A stretch of DNA of 64,000 nt from Funiculus sociatus GB2-C1 (GTDB lineage Bacteria > Cyanobacteriota > Cyanobacteriia > Cyanobacteriales > FACHB-T130). The notes under the pieces are model-generated. The model was not told the origin of the DNA. It saw only the letters and a list, made by a program, of their open reading frames with translations, and did no database searches. The stretch spans positions 1-64,000 of the forward strand of contig NZ_JAMPKJ010000015.1 of assembly GCF_039962115.1 (NCBI RefSeq), in the 5' to 3' direction. Numbering within the stretch: the first letter of the stretch is position 1; each line of letters starts with the position of its first letter. The position numbers and the translations under genes were made by a program. Positions 18,415 to 26,594 of the stretch are shown here, piece after piece.

Positions 18415-20709
18415 GTGGACAAGCAGAAGTTTTACGATCAGATTTTAGCTGAAGGAATCAAACCAGGCGGGAGTATTAGCAAAAAGGTTAAAGACCTGTT
18501 TTCGGGTAAGTCTGGAGTGGATATCCCGGAGTCTAAGAAGAACCCTAAAAAGAACCTTCCCGAAGGATTCCGAGAAAGTGAAATCTCCAGGGTTAGCAAT
18601 GAAGTCACTATCCCAGAATTTACGATTCAAGTTTACACTCCTGGCAGCGACCTTGCCGCAGCGACCGCAAAAAATCAAGTCATTTATGCTCGCGATGGCA
18701 ACGATACCCTGATTGGGCTTGACCCTTTTAATAATAAAGCCGGTCAAGTTCAAATTGATATTTTAATCGGCGACTTGCCAATAATACAGCCGCCCAATCC
18801 GCGTGATTGGACAGACAGATTTGTTCTTGGTGATTCAAAACAGCCTTACTACGTAGATGGCGGTTTCAAGGACTTTGCTCTAATTTTAGACTTCAACCCC
18901 AGCCAGGATATCATTCAACTACACGGTTCTCGACAAGACTACCTACTGGCAGAATCGGGTCTGGGAACAGAGATATACTATCAGCCGAAAAAAGGTACAT
19001 CTGAATTTATTGGCTTTTTGCCTTTTGTTTACGATCTGAGTTTAAAGGGTGGCTATTTCCGGTATGAGGGAAAAGGGAACACCCCACCTAATAAGCCAGT
19101 AGTAAAGCAGGCTGAGCAATTGGGAACCTCCCGTTTTGACATCACTGCTAGTGTAGTTGCGGATGCCTTTGGTAATGTGTACACCGCAGGAGGAACCAGT
19201 GGTTCTTTGGGAGGAGCCAATGCTGGGGAGCGCGATGCCTTATTGGTCAAGTATGACAGCGATGGCAACCAGACGTTTATTAAACAGTTTGGTTCTTCCC
19301 GTGCTGACACTGTTTATGGTATGGCTACTGATAGCCAAGGCAACGTTTACTTAACAGGAATTACCGCAGGCAATTTGGCGGAACCCAAGCAAGGAACGTC
19401 TACTGATGCCTGGGTAGCCAAGTATGACCGCAGTGGCAAACGGTTATGGATTGACCAGTTCGGAACTGACATTATTAATCAGTCCTTTGATGTCGATGTT
19501 GACGACGATGGCAATGTCTATGTAGCGGGAATAACTGTTAAGTCAGGCGAACCAGGAGGAACGCTTCCGGCTACGGACGATTACTGGGTAACAAAGTATG
19601 ACACCAATGGCAAGCGCCAGTGGTTTAAGGAGTTTGATAGTACTAGCGCTAATCCCAGCGATCTTGATTTCGACGAAGCTTACGGCGTTGCAGTCACTGG
19701 CGATGGCAATGTCTACGCTTCAGGATGGACTCTCGGCAACTTGGCGGGAAAGAATGCTGGGCTTTATGATGCCTGGGTAGGCAAATATGACACCAATGGG
19801 AACCAAGAGTGGGTTAAACAGTTTGGGACTTCGACTTATGAATTCTCCTGGGATGTGGATACCGATACTCAGGGCAATGCCTACGCTGTAGGATGGACTC
19901 TAGGAGACTTGGGGGGAAAGAATGCTGGGCTTTATGATGCTTGGTTAGTCAAGTATGACAGCGATGGAAACCAGAAGTGGCTTAAGCAGTTTGGTACGAG
20001 TGGTGATGATGAAGCCTTTGGCGTGGAGACTGACTTAGCTGGCAATATCTATGTTGTAGGATATACCGATAAGAGCTTGAAAGGAACCAATGCCGGGTCT
20101 TTTGATGCCTGGGTGGTCAAGTACGACACCAATGGAAACCGGAAGTGGACTCAACAGTTTGGCACTCCTAATCTCGATCAGGCTCTCGGTGTTAGCATTG
20201 ATGACATTACTGGTAGCCTCTACGTTACAGGCGCTACTGAGAGTTCTTTTGGGGATAGCCCTGCTGGAAGTGTCGATAGCTGGGTAGCCAAATTGGATGC
20301 AAACTCCGGAAGCCTGCAAAGCTTTACAGGTACTGCTAACAATAAACCAAGTGGAAAGAATGTTACTGGCACTAATGGCGACGATCGGATTATTAGTGCC
20401 AAAGGTCGGGATATTATCACTGGTCTTGATGGCAGCGATATTTTTGTCTACAACAGCTACAAAGACGGGGGCGACACTATAACTGATTTTTCAGCCAATG
20501 AGGATTTCATCGACCTTAGTCCCATCTTCGCCAGCCCAAATTACAGAAGCACAGAGCCATTTGATGACTACGTGCAGCTGGTTCAACTGGGTTCTAGTAC
20601 GGCGGTTCAAATCAACCCAGTCGGCGATGCTCGCGATACTTTCCGGACGCTAGTCACCCTGGAGAACTTTACTGCCAGTAACTTAAGCGCCGACAATTTT
20701 ATTGTCTGA
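18415..20709 (+). CDS. SBBP-repeat beta-propeller protein with RTX-type C-terminus
   Basis: A 764-residue probably secreted protein starting at GTG with GGAGGAG upstream. Residues 60-220 form a domain shared with the protein at 24.6-26.6 kb. From about 230 to 630 there are some eight repeats of about 50 residues with the SBBP pattern (GNVYxxGxT, D-A-W-V-x-K-Y-D, G-x-x-x-W-x-x-Q-F-G), predicted to fold as a beta-propeller. The C-terminus (about 645-764) has GTNGDDRI and GLDGSDIF, calcium-binding RTX-like nonapeptides, and ends with the hydrophobic tail usual for type I secretion substrates. No classical signal peptide is present, in keeping with type I export. A 38-bp perfect palindrome follows the stop. 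Function is unknown; surface adhesion or binding is plausible. Confidence 0.82.
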   Translation: MDKQKFYDQILAEGIKPGGSISKKVKDLFSGKSGVDIPESKKNPKKNLPEGFRESEISRVSNEVTIPEFTIQVYTPGSDLAAATAKNQVIYARDGNDTLIGLDPFNNKAGQVQIDILIGDLPIIQPPNPRDWTDRFVLGDSKQPYYVDGGFKDFALILDFNPSQDIIQLHGSRQDYLLAESGLGTEIYYQPKKGTSEFIGFLPFVYDLSLKGGYFRYEGKGNTPPNKPVVKQAEQLGTSRFDITASVVADAFGNVYTAGGTSGSLGGANAGERDALLVKYDSDGNQTFIKQFGSSRADTVYGMATDSQGNVYLTGITAGNLAEPKQGTSTDAWVAKYDRSGKRLWIDQFGTDIINQSFDVDVDDDGNVYVAGITVKSGEPGGTLPATDDYWVTKYDTNGKRQWFKEFDSTSANPSDLDFDEAYGVAVTGDGNVYASGWTLGNLAGKNAGLYDAWVGKYDTNGNQEWVKQFGTSTYEFSWDVDTDTQGNAYAVGWTLGDLGGKNAGLYDAWLVKYDSDGNQKWLKQFGTSGDDEAFGVETDLAGNIYVVGYTDKSLKGTNAGSFDAWVVKYDTNGNRKWTQQFGTPNLDQALGVSIDDITGSLYVTGATESSFGDSPAGSVDSWVAKLDANSGSLQSFTGTANNKPSGKNVTGTNGDDRIISAKGRDIITGLDGSDIFVYNSYKDGGDTITDFSANEDFIDLSPIFASPNYRSTEPFDDYVQLVQLGSSTAVQINPVGDARDTFRTLVTLENFTASNLSADNFIV

Positions 20710-20714
20710 CATCC

Positions 20715-20752
20715 GCCAGTGGTTTTTATGCGATCGCATAAAAACCACTGGC
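20715..20752. terminator. 38-bp perfect palindrome centred on the HIP1 octamer
   Basis: The sequence reads the same on both strands from GCCAGTGG through GCGATCGC at the centre to CCACTGGC, starting 6 bases after the stop of the beta-propeller gene. Its inner arms are T-rich and A-rich, so it could work as a terminator, though the HIP1 core is unusual there. Confidence 0.6.
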
Positions 20753-20898
20753 TCCTCGGAGAGGTTTACTTCCTGAATGTGTGACTAAAAACAATTATTG
20801 TACAAACGGATTTGATATAAGCTGTCTTCTCTGAATACAAAATTAATTCTCTTTTGTAAATTTCTGCTTGTTTTGAATAAATATGAGGATTGAATTTA

Positions 20899-22152
20899 AT
20901 GGACTCCTCTAAAATGTACACCCTAGCTTTTCTTGTAACCGGCTTTCCTCCTGACGTGAGTGGTGTTTCTCACTTCAACTGGGAACGCGCTTTATGGTTT
21001 GCCAAGCAGGAGATGTATCGTGTGGTTGTATTTGCACCCGATTGGCAAAATGCGCTAGATACCCCATTAGCACCATTAAATTTAAAAGGAAAGTTGATTA
21101 TTGAACGTTATCCGTCAAAGCCTTGGCTACCTTATAAATTGACTCATGTTCCCAAGTTTAGCGCAGCACAGGAAATCAGAAAAAAGCTAGCTTACTACCA
21201 ACCTGATTTGATTATAATAACGGATGTAGAACGCTTTTTCTTATTAAGCACATGGCAGTTACCAGGTAGACGCTATGCCAGAAAGTATCATATTCCGTAC
21301 ATAGCCGAATATCATACCGACCTGTACAATTTTTCAGCAGCTTATCCGGGTTGGCAATGGTTGCGAAATGCTGCGCGTAGTTCTCAGTTAGCAAGTTATT
21401 TATATCGTCAAATCGATATGACAGTATGCGCTAGTACATCGGCAAGCCAAAGCTGTCAAGAATTGGGAATTCCCAAGGTTAATACAATTCCCTTTTTAGG
21501 AATTGATGTTTCCACATATAGCCCCAGTCGTCGGAACCGGAAATGGTTAGAACCGTGGTTAAGCGCTAAAGAGAAAGACAACAAAGTATTACTATTTCTG
21601 GGCCGTCTTGGCTTCGAGAAACGAGCCGATTTACTAATCGAAGCTTTTGGGAAATTAAAACGCCAATACCCTAATTATTCTCTAATAATTGCTGGTGATG
21701 GGCCTGAGAATGTCGTTAACCAATTAAAACGTCTTGCCCAACAAGTTCCCGATATCCACTTTACAGGGTTTCTGCTGGGAGAAACAAAGGCTAATGTATT
21801 AGCTTCATGTGATGTATTTTGTAGCCCTTCACCTTACGAAACTTTTGGGCGAACAATCGTGGAAGCAATGGCTTCAGGTATTCCCGTTGTCACTGTTAAT
21901 AGCGGCGCGGTGTCAGAGTATATATTCGATGGTGTCAATGGGTATCTTGTCCCAGCTAATGATGTTGATGGATTAGCGAATGGCATTCACCGAGTATTAT
22001 CCATCAATAACACAGAAGTTATTCAACACGCCTCGCGAGATGCGAAGCAGTTTTCTCTCGACCAAGGATGTCAAAATCTTAGCAATTACTATCAGAAACT
22101 ATTAGGGGTGAGTAAGGATTATAAAAATTTGAAAAGTCTAAGTAGGATGTGA
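20899..22152 (+). CDS. GT4-family glycosyltransferase
   Basis: A 417-residue GT-B glycosyltransferase. The N-terminal acceptor domain begins with TLAFLVTGFPPDVSGVS, where a Pro-Gly-type loop meets the donor phosphate. The C-terminal GT4 (glycos_transf_1) domain has FLGRLGFEKRADLLIEAF, IAGDGPE and the retaining EX7E-type motif SPYETFGRTIVEAMASG. It is related to the GT4 enzymes that add mannosyl, glucosyl or sulfoquinovosyl groups to lipids. The ATG at 20899 has GAGG about 11 bases upstream; a TTG at 20890 is also open. It is followed after about 50 bases by a methyltransferase. Acceptor and sugar cannot be decided; it could act on a lipid or surface polysaccharide. Confidence 0.85.
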   Translation: MDSSKMYTLAFLVTGFPPDVSGVSHFNWERALWFAKQEMYRVVVFAPDWQNALDTPLAPLNLKGKLIIERYPSKPWLPYKLTHVPKFSAAQEIRKKLAYYQPDLIIITDVERFFLLSTWQLPGRRYARKYHIPYIAEYHTDLYNFSAAYPGWQWLRNAARSSQLASYLYRQIDMTVCASTSASQSCQELGIPKVNTIPFLGIDVSTYSPSRRNRKWLEPWLSAKEKDNKVLLFLGRLGFEKRADLLIEAFGKLKRQYPNYSLIIAGDGPENVVNQLKRLAQQVPDIHFTGFLLGETKANVLASCDVFCSPSPYETFGRTIVEAMASGIPVVTVNSGAVSEYIFDGVNGYLVPANDVDGLANGIHRVLSINNTEVIQHASRDAKQFSLDQGCQNLSNYYQKLLGVSKDYKNLKSLSRM

Positions 22153-22205
22153 GGGAACTTAGATACTTTTTCAACATTTAAGAACATTTGTTAGGTGAAA
22201 CTGAC

Positions 22206-23186
22206 ATGATTGAGTTTAACTCAAATCCTAACTATCTTGAAAATTCTGCCTTGTCCGTATTTTATAAGCCAAGAAAAAACAAACAGCGCCTTGACTGTTT
22301 GATCTGCAATCATCGCATTGATCCGAATGACGAATCTGCGTTCGTAACGTTTTCTTGTAACGTCAAAGCTTTTGGAGATGAGATATTCAAGGTTTGGCGA
22401 TGCCCAGGTTGCATGACGATTCATTGTTTAGATGTCGTTCATCTCGCACACTACTATGCAAAATACCCTTTTGCCCAAACCGTACTTAAATTACCATTGC
22501 GCTTATCCTATGGGAATCTATGCCGACAACTGACAAAGCAGGGGTTTTCTAAAGCTCATTCGCTGCTCGATTATGGCTGCGCCAACGGTATGTTTGTACA
22601 GTATCTGCGACAAAACGGCTTTGCAAATTGCCACGGATATGACCCTTATGCCCCAAAGGAAGGATTTGGCGATCGCGCAACTCTCCAGCGAGGCCCTTTC
22701 GATTACATTTTGCTCCAAGATGTAATCGAACACGTTGAAGATCCCAAAGCACTATTGTGCGAGTTGGATGCCCTTCTCGCCCCTGGCGGTCATATTCTGA
22801 TTGGCACGCCAAACGCAGCAAATATCGACCTAACCCAGCCCAATGTTTCCGATTACTATAATCCGGTTCATGTTCCCTATCACCTTCATCTTTATACTCG
22901 CAAATCTATTGAATCCTTGGGGTGTCACCAAGGCTGGGAGCCGGTAGATTTCTTTGACCAACCTTATCACGATACACGCTGGTTCGGCACAAACTCTCGT
23001 GCTTGGAATGAGTATCAACGCCTCTTTGACGGCACGATCAACGTTATTTTTGAACCAATAAAACTATGGAAAGCGCTGACTTCTTACAAATTCATGTTCT
23101 ACGCGATTTTTGGCTATTGGCTTAGTTTCAAAACTGAGATGGCGATCGCGTTCCGCAAAACTGGAGGTGATACTAATGCCACTTGA
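22206..23186 (+). CDS. SAM-dependent methyltransferase with N-terminal Cys-pair domain
   Basis: A 326-residue class I methyltransferase (Methyltransf_23 type). Two cysteine pairs, C31-x-x-C34 and C66-x-x-C69, could bind zinc before the Rossmann core, whose motif I is LDYGCANGMF at 121-130; ILLQDVIEHVEDP and LAPGGHILIGTPN follow. A similar zinc-binding N-terminus occurs in sugar or polysaccharide C-methyltransferases, so a sugar or glycan substrate is possible given the GT4 gene just upstream. AGGTGA lies 7 bases before the chosen ATG; an upstream TTG at 22188 is open but lacks a ribosome site. Its last 11 bases overlap the start of the fabF relic. Confidence 0.8.
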   Translation: MIEFNSNPNYLENSALSVFYKPRKNKQRLDCLICNHRIDPNDESAFVTFSCNVKAFGDEIFKVWRCPGCMTIHCLDVVHLAHYYAKYPFAQTVLKLPLRLSYGNLCRQLTKQGFSKAHSLLDYGCANGMFVQYLRQNGFANCHGYDPYAPKEGFGDRATLQRGPFDYILLQDVIEHVEDPKALLCELDALLAPGGHILIGTPNAANIDLTQPNVSDYYNPVHVPYHLHLYTRKSIESLGCHQGWEPVDFFDQPYHDTRWFGTNSRAWNEYQRLFDGTINVIFEPIKLWKALTSYKFMFYAIFGYWLSFKTEMAIAFRKTGGDTNAT

Positions 23187-23453
23187 ATTTAAACAAGTAG
23201 TAGTCACAGGGCTGGGAGCAATTAGCCTTGTAAGAAACCCAGTAAAAGAATACTGGAAAAAACTGCCTGGGGGGTACAGGGCATTGGTTTGATTACTCTG
23301 ATAGATGCAATTACTCCCACAATAAATCTAAAGAATCCCGATTCAGCTTGTGATCTTGATTATGTTCCCCAGCTTTGCCCAACTCAACGGGTAGAAGTTT
23401 CTCTTTCTAATTCCTTTAGTTTCGCAGTTCACAATGTCACCTTGGTACTTTAG
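23176..23453 (+). pseudogene. fabF (3-oxoacyl-ACP synthase II) relic with large internal deletion and frameshift
   Basis: From the ATG at 23176 the first 15 codons read MPLEFKQVVVTGLGA, the usual start of FabF/KAS II, followed by NPVKEYWKKL. The frame stops at 23290. In another frame GIGLITLIDA continues the N-terminal FabF sequence, then jumps directly to the C-terminal part NPDSACDLDYVPQ and VEVSLSNSFSFAVHNVTLVL. Some 300 residues, including the catalytic Cys-His-His region, are missing. GGAGGTGA lies 5 bases before the ATG, an excellent ribosome site inside the methyltransferase gene, so a 38-residue peptide could still be made. It implies that a complete KS gene once stood beside fabZ. 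Confidence 0.8.
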
Positions 23454-23486
23454 ATTCTTTAATGCTTGTTAGGATTAAAGAATCTA
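23451..23486. terminator. Perfect 13-bp inverted repeat after the fabF relic
   Basis: TAGATTCTTTAAT and ATTAAAGAATCTA flank a 10-base loop, and an A-rich then T-containing tail follows. The hairpin begins exactly at the old fabF stop codon and is a likely terminator between the upstream operon and fabZ. Confidence 0.6.
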
Positions 23487-23599
23487 AAAAAAGTTTTGTG
23501 AGCATCTTGCTGATTACATTTTTAAAAATTAAATCCGTTGCTCAGCTTATCGACTGATTTATAACTCATTCCAACCAAATCCCTAATCAAAATTTACTC

Positions 23600-24100
23600 A
23601 TGACAACTGTACTCGACGTTAATTCAACCAATTCTTCTGCCCCTAATCCGGTTGCTTTGACAACTAACCCAATTCTCACAGTCGAAGAACTTCAGAAAAT
23701 ATTGCCCCACCGCTACCCCTTTTTACTTGTAGACAAAATTATTGAATATGTTCCAGGCGAACGAATTGTGGGAATTAAAAATGTCACCTTCAACGAACCT
23801 CATTTTCAAGGACATTTTCCAGGTAAACCGATTATGCCTGGGGTACTGATTGTAGAAGCAATGGCCCAAGTTGGCGGTGTGGTGCTGACCCAGATGCTAG
23901 AGTCGAAAAGCGGACTATTTGTATTTGCTGGTATTGATAAAGTCCGGTTCCGCCGTCAAGTGATACCAGGCGATCAGCTGGTAATGACAGTCGAATTATT
24001 GTGGATTAAACAGCGACGTTTCGGTAAGATGCAAGCGCGTGCTGAAGTTGATGGCAAGTTGGCTACTGAAGGCGAACTGACATTTTCTCTAGTGGATTAA
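23600..24100 (+). CDS. fabZ: 3-hydroxyacyl-ACP dehydratase FabZ
   Basis: A 166-residue hot-dog-fold dehydratase. [11 protein letters not shown] is at 36-45, catalytic His72 in [15 protein letters not shown], and catalytic Glu86 in VEAMAQ, the normal 14-residue spacing. It removes water from 3-hydroxyacyl-ACP in fatty acid elongation. The first 25 residues form a longer-than-usual N-terminal tail. In cyanobacteria the housekeeping copy usually lies with lpxC and lpxA, which are absent here. Next to a fabF relic and within reach of a PKS that lacks its own dehydratase, this may be a dedicated or extra copy. Whether it acts with the PKS cannot be told from sequence. Confidence 0.9.
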   Translation: MTTVLDVNSTNSSAPNPVALTTNPILTVEELQKILPHRYPFLLVDKIIEYVPGERIVGIKNVTFNEPHFQGHFPGKPIMPGVLIVEAMAQVGGVVLTQMLESKSGLFVFAGIDKVRFRRQVIPGDQLVMTVELLWIKQRRFGKMQARAEVDGKLATEGELTFSLVD

Positions 24101-24184
24101 CAACAGTGGAAATAAAACCCCTCGGAGTTTTCCTAAGTAGTATTAGGTTACTAGCAAGCTCATTTCCATCTTTGGGAGTTGTGT

Positions 24185-24460
24185 ATGAAAGACCAGATAA
24201 TTAACGAACAAACTAACATCCTTCCTGAATCTTCGTTATGGGAGCAAATTCCCGATGAAACTGCCGCCACCTATACCGGAGGTGTACTTAGTGGAGCGCT
24301 GGATATAGTATTTTTATTGCTTATAAAAGCTGTGGTTAATACTATGATGGATGATTTCAGCACTGGTGTGATGACTAACTTTTTTGGGAGCCTGGTTGAT
24401 AATTTGTTTGGTATTGGGAGTTTAGAACGCGATCTCGCTCCTACCCATCCTGTCGAGTAA
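24185..24460 (+). CDS. Small double-glycine-leader peptide (bacteriocin-like precursor)
   Basis: A 91-residue peptide with GGGAG six bases before the ATG. Residues 18-33 read LWEQIPDETAATYTGG, which resembles cyanobacterial double-glycine leaders (L-W-x-x-I/L-x-D/E-E-x-A-A-x-x-x-G-G). Cleavage after Gly33 would give a 58-residue, strongly hydrophobic product (VLSGALDIVFLLLIKAVV near its start) with no cysteine. Such peptides are normally cut and exported by ABC transporters with a C39 peptidase domain; none is in this window. It is flanked by fabZ and, convergently, by the PEP-CTERM beta-propeller gene. The leader assignment is by pattern only; a small membrane protein is the alternative. Confidence 0.55.
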   Translation: MKDQIINEQTNILPESSLWEQIPDETAATYTGGVLSGALDIVFLLLIKAVVNTMMDDFSTGVMTNFFGSLVDNLFGIGSLERDLAPTHPVE

Positions 24461-24557
24461 CAAATTGTTTGTCGTCATTACCAAATTAATGTCGCTTTTA
24501 CGGAACCATGATATATGGGAAGACGACAAGTATGTTACTCGACAACCTTGCTGGTAA

Positions 24558-26570
24558 TTACTCAATCGATATTCTAGACTTGCTCGGACTTATTTTACGC
24601 CCTCGCAGCATAGCATCGACACATGAGACAGCAGCAAACATCAATAAACCAATTCCAGAAGATGCTTCAGGTACAGGGGTAGGTTCGAGAACGTAAGGGT
24701 TACGAATAAGATTTGCTAACCCCGATCCATCCGTCCCGATACCTGTAGAAGAAAGAAACTCCTCAAAAAAGTTTGTCAGATAGTCTATCTGCTGGCCAGT
24801 GATTTGGGGTGAACCTACGTTACTAGCAAACAAGTTTAGCGATGGAAAGGGATTAACAGACTGTGGAGTACCGTTAAAGTTTTGCAAGTTTCCCGACGTT
24901 TTGTCGATCTTAGCCACCCAACCATCAAAAGATCCAGCATTAGTACCCCCAAAAGAACCCTGAGTAATACCTGTAGCGTAGAGGTTCCCGGCGTTATCAG
25001 TGCTAATACCATAGCCTTGATCAAATTCGGGGGTTCCATACTGTTGAATCCACACTTGATTACCATCAGTGTCAAACCGAGACACCCAGGCATCAAAAGA
25101 CCCAGCATTGGTTCCTCCCAAGTTGCCGTTGGTATATCCTGTCAGGAAGATATTGTCGTCATTGTCGATGTTTAGGCGGAAAGTTTGATCGTCACCAGCA
25201 GAGCCAAATTGTTTAATCCACAGCTGGTTTCCGTCGCTGTCATACTTAGCTAAGAAGGGATCGTAAGACCCGGCACTCTCTGCTGCTAAGTCACCCAGAG
25301 TCCATCCTCCAGCGTAAACATTGCCCTGAGTGTCGGTGTCTACACCCCAAATCCAGTCAAAATCAGCAGTCCCAAACTGTTTAGTCCACTCAACGTTACC
25401 ATCATTGTCTAGCTTGGCTAAGGCAGCATCATAAAGTCCGGCATTGGTTCCCCCAAAATCGCCTAGAGTCCATCCACCAGCATAAACACTGCCATCGTTG
25501 CTGACAGCAACGGCGTAAGGTTCGTCAAAAGCGGGACTTCCAAACTCTGTAAACCACTGGCGGCTGCCATTAGTGTCATACTTAGTCACCCAGAAATCAT
25601 CTGTAACAAAATCTGGAGATGACCTAACAGTTATTCCCGATAGGTAGACATTGCTATCTTCGTCAATATCGAGGCTAAAGGCGGAATTAATTAGCTCACG
25701 TCCAAACTGCTGAATCCACTGCTGGTTTCCATTGCTGTCAAACTTAGCTACGAAGGCATCAGCACCTTCTGCTTGCTTGGGTCCCCCCAAATTACCTTCA
25801 GTCGTTCCGCCTACGTATATGTTGCCTTCAGGGTCAACTTTGATACCATAAATTGTATCAAAATTGGCAGAGCCAAACTGTATAGTCTGCAATTGATTGC
25901 CATTGCTGTCATACTTCACTATTACCGGATCGCGAGAATCTCCGTTATTGGCTCCTCCTAGAGAACCAGTGGTTCCTCCTGCTACATACACATTGCCGGA
26001 AGTATCGGTGGCGGTGACAGGAGTTACATCAAAACCCGGAGTCCCCAATTGCTTAGCCTGTGGTAGGACTGGTCCTGGTGGTGGGGTGGAACCTCGGAAT
26101 TGGAAATACTTACCTCCTAGATTCAAATTAGAACTACCAAGCAAAAAGCCGACGACATCAAGTCCAGTTTGCTGTTGCTTGAGTAGCGCCGACCCAATCC
26201 CCAGGTCTACCAGCTGGTAATCGTTTGCGGTGCCGAATAACTGAACGAAATCCTGCCCAGAGTTGAAGTCAATAACTAAACCAAAGTCGTTTACACCTAA
26301 GGGGACATCTGGGTCGCCGTTGGCATAGTAGGGCCGGCTCCAATCCCCAAGAATAAATGTGTCGCTCCACGAACGAAAAGTGGGATCTTCTATTGCTAGA
26401 TCGCCAATAAAAAAATCAATCTGTGGTTGATTGAGATTAGGTGTAAGAGGTTGATAACCAAGTAGAGTATCGTTTCCAGCGCGGCTATAGATGAGTTGGT
26501 TTAGTTTAAAACCTACGGCAACGTCGCTGTTAGGTGTGTATGTTTGAAGGGTAAAGAACGATTCAGCCAC
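24558..26570 (-). CDS. SBBP-repeat beta-propeller protein with PEP-CTERM-like C-terminus
   Basis: About 670 residues, a paralogue of the protein at 18.4-20.7 kb. The same N-terminal domain (FFTLQTYTPNSDVAVGF here, FTIQVYTPGSDLAAAT there) is followed by SBBP repeats (GNVYVGGTT, DAFVAKFDSNGNQQW). The C-terminus instead has VPEASSGIGLLMFAAVS followed by a basic RGRK, a PEP-CTERM-like sorting signal (P-E-x plus hydrophobic segment plus basic tail) recognised by an exosortase. The GTG at 26570 is preferred because GAGGAG lies 10 bases upstream and the resulting start matches the paralogue; a TTG at 26594 is open. No clear N-terminal signal peptide is visible, which is odd for a PEP-CTERM protein. 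Expected location: cell surface or sheath. Confidence 0.78.
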   Translation of the reverse strand: MAESFFTLQTYTPNSDVAVGFKLNQLIYSRAGNDTLLGYQPLTPNLNQPQIDFFIGDLAIEDPTFRSWSDTFILGDWSRPYYANGDPDVPLGVNDFGLVIDFNSGQDFVQLFGTANDYQLVDLGIGSALLKQQQTGLDVVGFLLGSSNLNLGGKYFQFRGSTPPPGPVLPQAKQLGTPGFDVTPVTATDTSGNVYVAGGTTGSLGGANNGDSRDPVIVKYDSNGNQLQTIQFGSANFDTIYGIKVDPEGNIYVGGTTEGNLGGPKQAEGADAFVAKFDSNGNQQWIQQFGRELINSAFSLDIDEDSNVYLSGITVRSSPDFVTDDFWVTKYDTNGSRQWFTEFGSPAFDEPYAVAVSNDGSVYAGGWTLGDFGGTNAGLYDAALAKLDNDGNVEWTKQFGTADFDWIWGVDTDTQGNVYAGGWTLGDLAAESAGSYDPFLAKYDSDGNQLWIKQFGSAGDDQTFRLNIDNDDNIFLTGYTNGNLGGTNAGSFDAWVSRFDTDGNQVWIQQYGTPEFDQGYGISTDNAGNLYATGITQGSFGGTNAGSFDGWVAKIDKTSGNLQNFNGTPQSVNPFPSLNLFASNVGSPQITGQQIDYLTNFFEEFLSSTGIGTDGSGLANLIRNPYVLEPTPVPEASSGIGLLMFAAVSCVDAMLRGRKISPSKSRISIE

Positions 26571-26594
26571 TTTATTTGATCTCCTCAAAGGCAA

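Noticed and set aside
24508-24696. 62-codon plus-strand frame at the end of the PEP-CTERM gene
   Set aside because: It is antisense to the conserved C-terminal signal of the propeller protein and shows no features of its own.
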